This document shows positions 63,285 to 64,000 of a DNA stretch of 64,000 bases, in pieces (within the stretch, counting starts at the first letter, position 1; every line of letters begins with the position of its first letter). The position numbers were made by a program, and so were the translations under genes. The stretch is from contig NZ_JAELTO010000003.1 in the NCBI RefSeq assembly GCF_016428875.1, forward strand, positions 1 to 64,000. Reading direction: 5' to 3'. Under the pieces are notes generated by a model that saw only the letters and a program-made list of their open reading frames with translations, searched no databases and was not told the origin of the DNA. This DNA comes from Xylophilus sp. ASV27. Lineage in GTDB: Bacteria; Pseudomonadota; Gammaproteobacteria; Burkholderiales; Burkholderiaceae_C.

Positions 63285-64000
63285 TCAGGATTTCCGGGGC
63301 AGCTCCGGCGCCAGCGGGCTCGTCACGCGCGGCGCGGCGATGGACTGCCAGCCATAGCCCAGGCGCAGCAGGGTCGGCTCGGCAAAAGGCCGGCCGATCA
63401 TCTCCATCGACACCGGCTCCACCGACGTGGACGCGGCGCTGGCCTTGGTGAAGCCGGCGGGAAAGGCCATCGCCGGAAAACCGGTGAAGGCGCTCAGGCG
63501 GTTGTTGCTGCCGCTGTTGACGCTGCTGCCGTTGAAGCCCTGCAGCACCGGGTACATCAGGACGTCGTAGGCAGCGCCGCGCTGCGCGCCGCTGGCGAAG
63601 TCGCGGTTGTCGAGCGCGGCCAGCACCCGCGGCAGCACGAACTCGTCGCGCGGCTTGAGGTTGTTCTGGTAGACCGGATTGGCCTCCTTGTTGGTGCCGT
63701 TGGCGACGTAGATGCGGAAGTTGGCCACACGCGTGGGCTCCAGCGTGGCGAGGGCATCGGCCACCGCCTCGGTGGTGCGCGGATGGCCATCGCCCGAGGA
63801 GCTCCACGAGCCCAGGTAGGCGGTCAGGTCGTCACGGAACTCGTAGGCCGAGAGGCTGGCGTAGCTGGTCAGCACCGTGGTGCGGTCCGGGATGTCCACG
63901 TCCTCCACGATGGCGCCGGCCGCGCGCATGGCATCCAGCGCGGCCTGCAACGTATCGAGGAAGGCACCGTTGGCCGCGGTGCGCGTGGGGAACATGCCGC
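63285..64000 (-). CDS. Amidase signature family protein, C-terminal part (truncated by the window)
   Basis: The last roughly 239 codons of a gene continuing beyond the window end. The C-terminal amidase-signature pattern NNRLSAFTGFPAMAFPAGF (conserved G-x-P-A-x-x-x-P-A-G element) is followed by VSMEMIGRPFAEPTLLRLGYGWQ. An upstream region (PTRTAANGAFLDTLQAALDAM) matches the variable domain. The Ser-Ser-Lys catalytic residues lie in the missing part. It is a hydrolase of amide bonds of unknown substrate. Confidence 0.8.
   Translation of the reverse strand, partial: GMFPTRTAANGAFLDTLQAALDAMRAAGAIVEDVDIPDRTTVLTSYASLSAYEFRDDLTAYLGSWSSSGDGHPRTTEAVADALATLEPTRVANFRIYVANGTNKEANPVYQNNLKPRDEFVLPRVLAALDNRDFASGAQRGAAYDVLMYPVLQGFNGSSVNSGSNNRLSAFTGFPAMAFPAGFTKASAASTSVEPVSMEMIGRPFAEPTLLRLGYGWQSIAAPRVTSPLAPELPRKS

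Overview
The window is a GC-rich chromosomal segment that reads as a betaproteobacterium of the order Burkholderiales, most likely the family Comamonadaceae. This is inferred from four Bug-type (tripartite tricarboxylate) receptors, a double-length UvrA, Comamonadaceae-style gene neighbourhoods and two dispersed intergenic repeat families. No marker gene fixes the species. Bases 1-76 are not genomic: they are a poly-C run joined to a Tn5/Nextera mosaic end, so genomic sequence starts at about base 77. The high GC content produces many long antisense reading frames, which I ignored.

Layout. 77-3153: the tail of a DegT-type aminotransferase and a three-gene ABC-2 exporter. 3315-7920: a broken small ORF, a translationally coupled pair (arginase-fold enzyme plus FemAB-like acyltransferase), a class III aminotransferase and a divergent GntR regulator. 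7950-10550: dienelactone hydrolase, SDR dehydrogenase and a Bug receptor. 10570-17175: Bug receptor and LysR regulator, with a divergent operon for SnoaL-like protein, TauD-like dioxygenase, FMN-dependent 2-hydroxy acid dehydrogenase, Bug receptor and FAH-family hydrolase. 17195-25113: decayed IS5-family transposase, an ABC exporter and a 1933-residue UvrA with four ABC modules. 25229-34111: a 48-residue membrane peptide, an MHS-family symporter, HCCA-isomerase/DsbA-like protein, DUF1289, YbaK-like protein, HMG-CoA lyase, two paralogous AraC regulators around an MFS transporter, and a TauE/SafE permease. 34114-38812: an operon led by its own IclR regulator (cupin, Bug receptor, CoA transferase, acyl-CoA dehydrogenase). 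38907-41174: GhrA-type reductase, EthD protein and DUF4349 lipoprotein. 41297-53251: leucine/isovalerate degradation genes (liuD, liuC, liuB, acyl-CoA ligase, isovaleryl-CoA dehydrogenase), interrupted by a cation/proton antiporter and flanked by an AraC regulator. 53248-56993: OpgD-like periplasmic glucan protein and a chemoreceptor. 57294-63055: thiamine genes thiDE, thiG, thiS, thiO and thiC, with a TPP riboswitch before thiC. 63285-64000: truncated amidase.

How the parts work together. The Liu enzymes take isovaleryl-CoA through methylcrotonyl-CoA and methylglutaconyl-CoA to HMG-CoA, which the separately located lyase at 29222-30130 cleaves to acetyl-CoA and acetoacetate. Three other regions pair a local regulator with a solute receptor and organic-acid enzymes; their substrates cannot be read from sequence. 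The thiamine genes form the complete thiazole and pyrimidine branch, with thiC under riboswitch control.

The most unusual signals are non-coding. A roughly 55-60 bp palindromic element occurs at six sites, two of them in frame inside liuD and liuB. A second stem-loop element sits just downstream of four minus-strand genes and shows compensatory base changes. Other signals are a tandem operator over the IclR start codon and a perfect 14-bp inverted repeat enclosing the liuD start.
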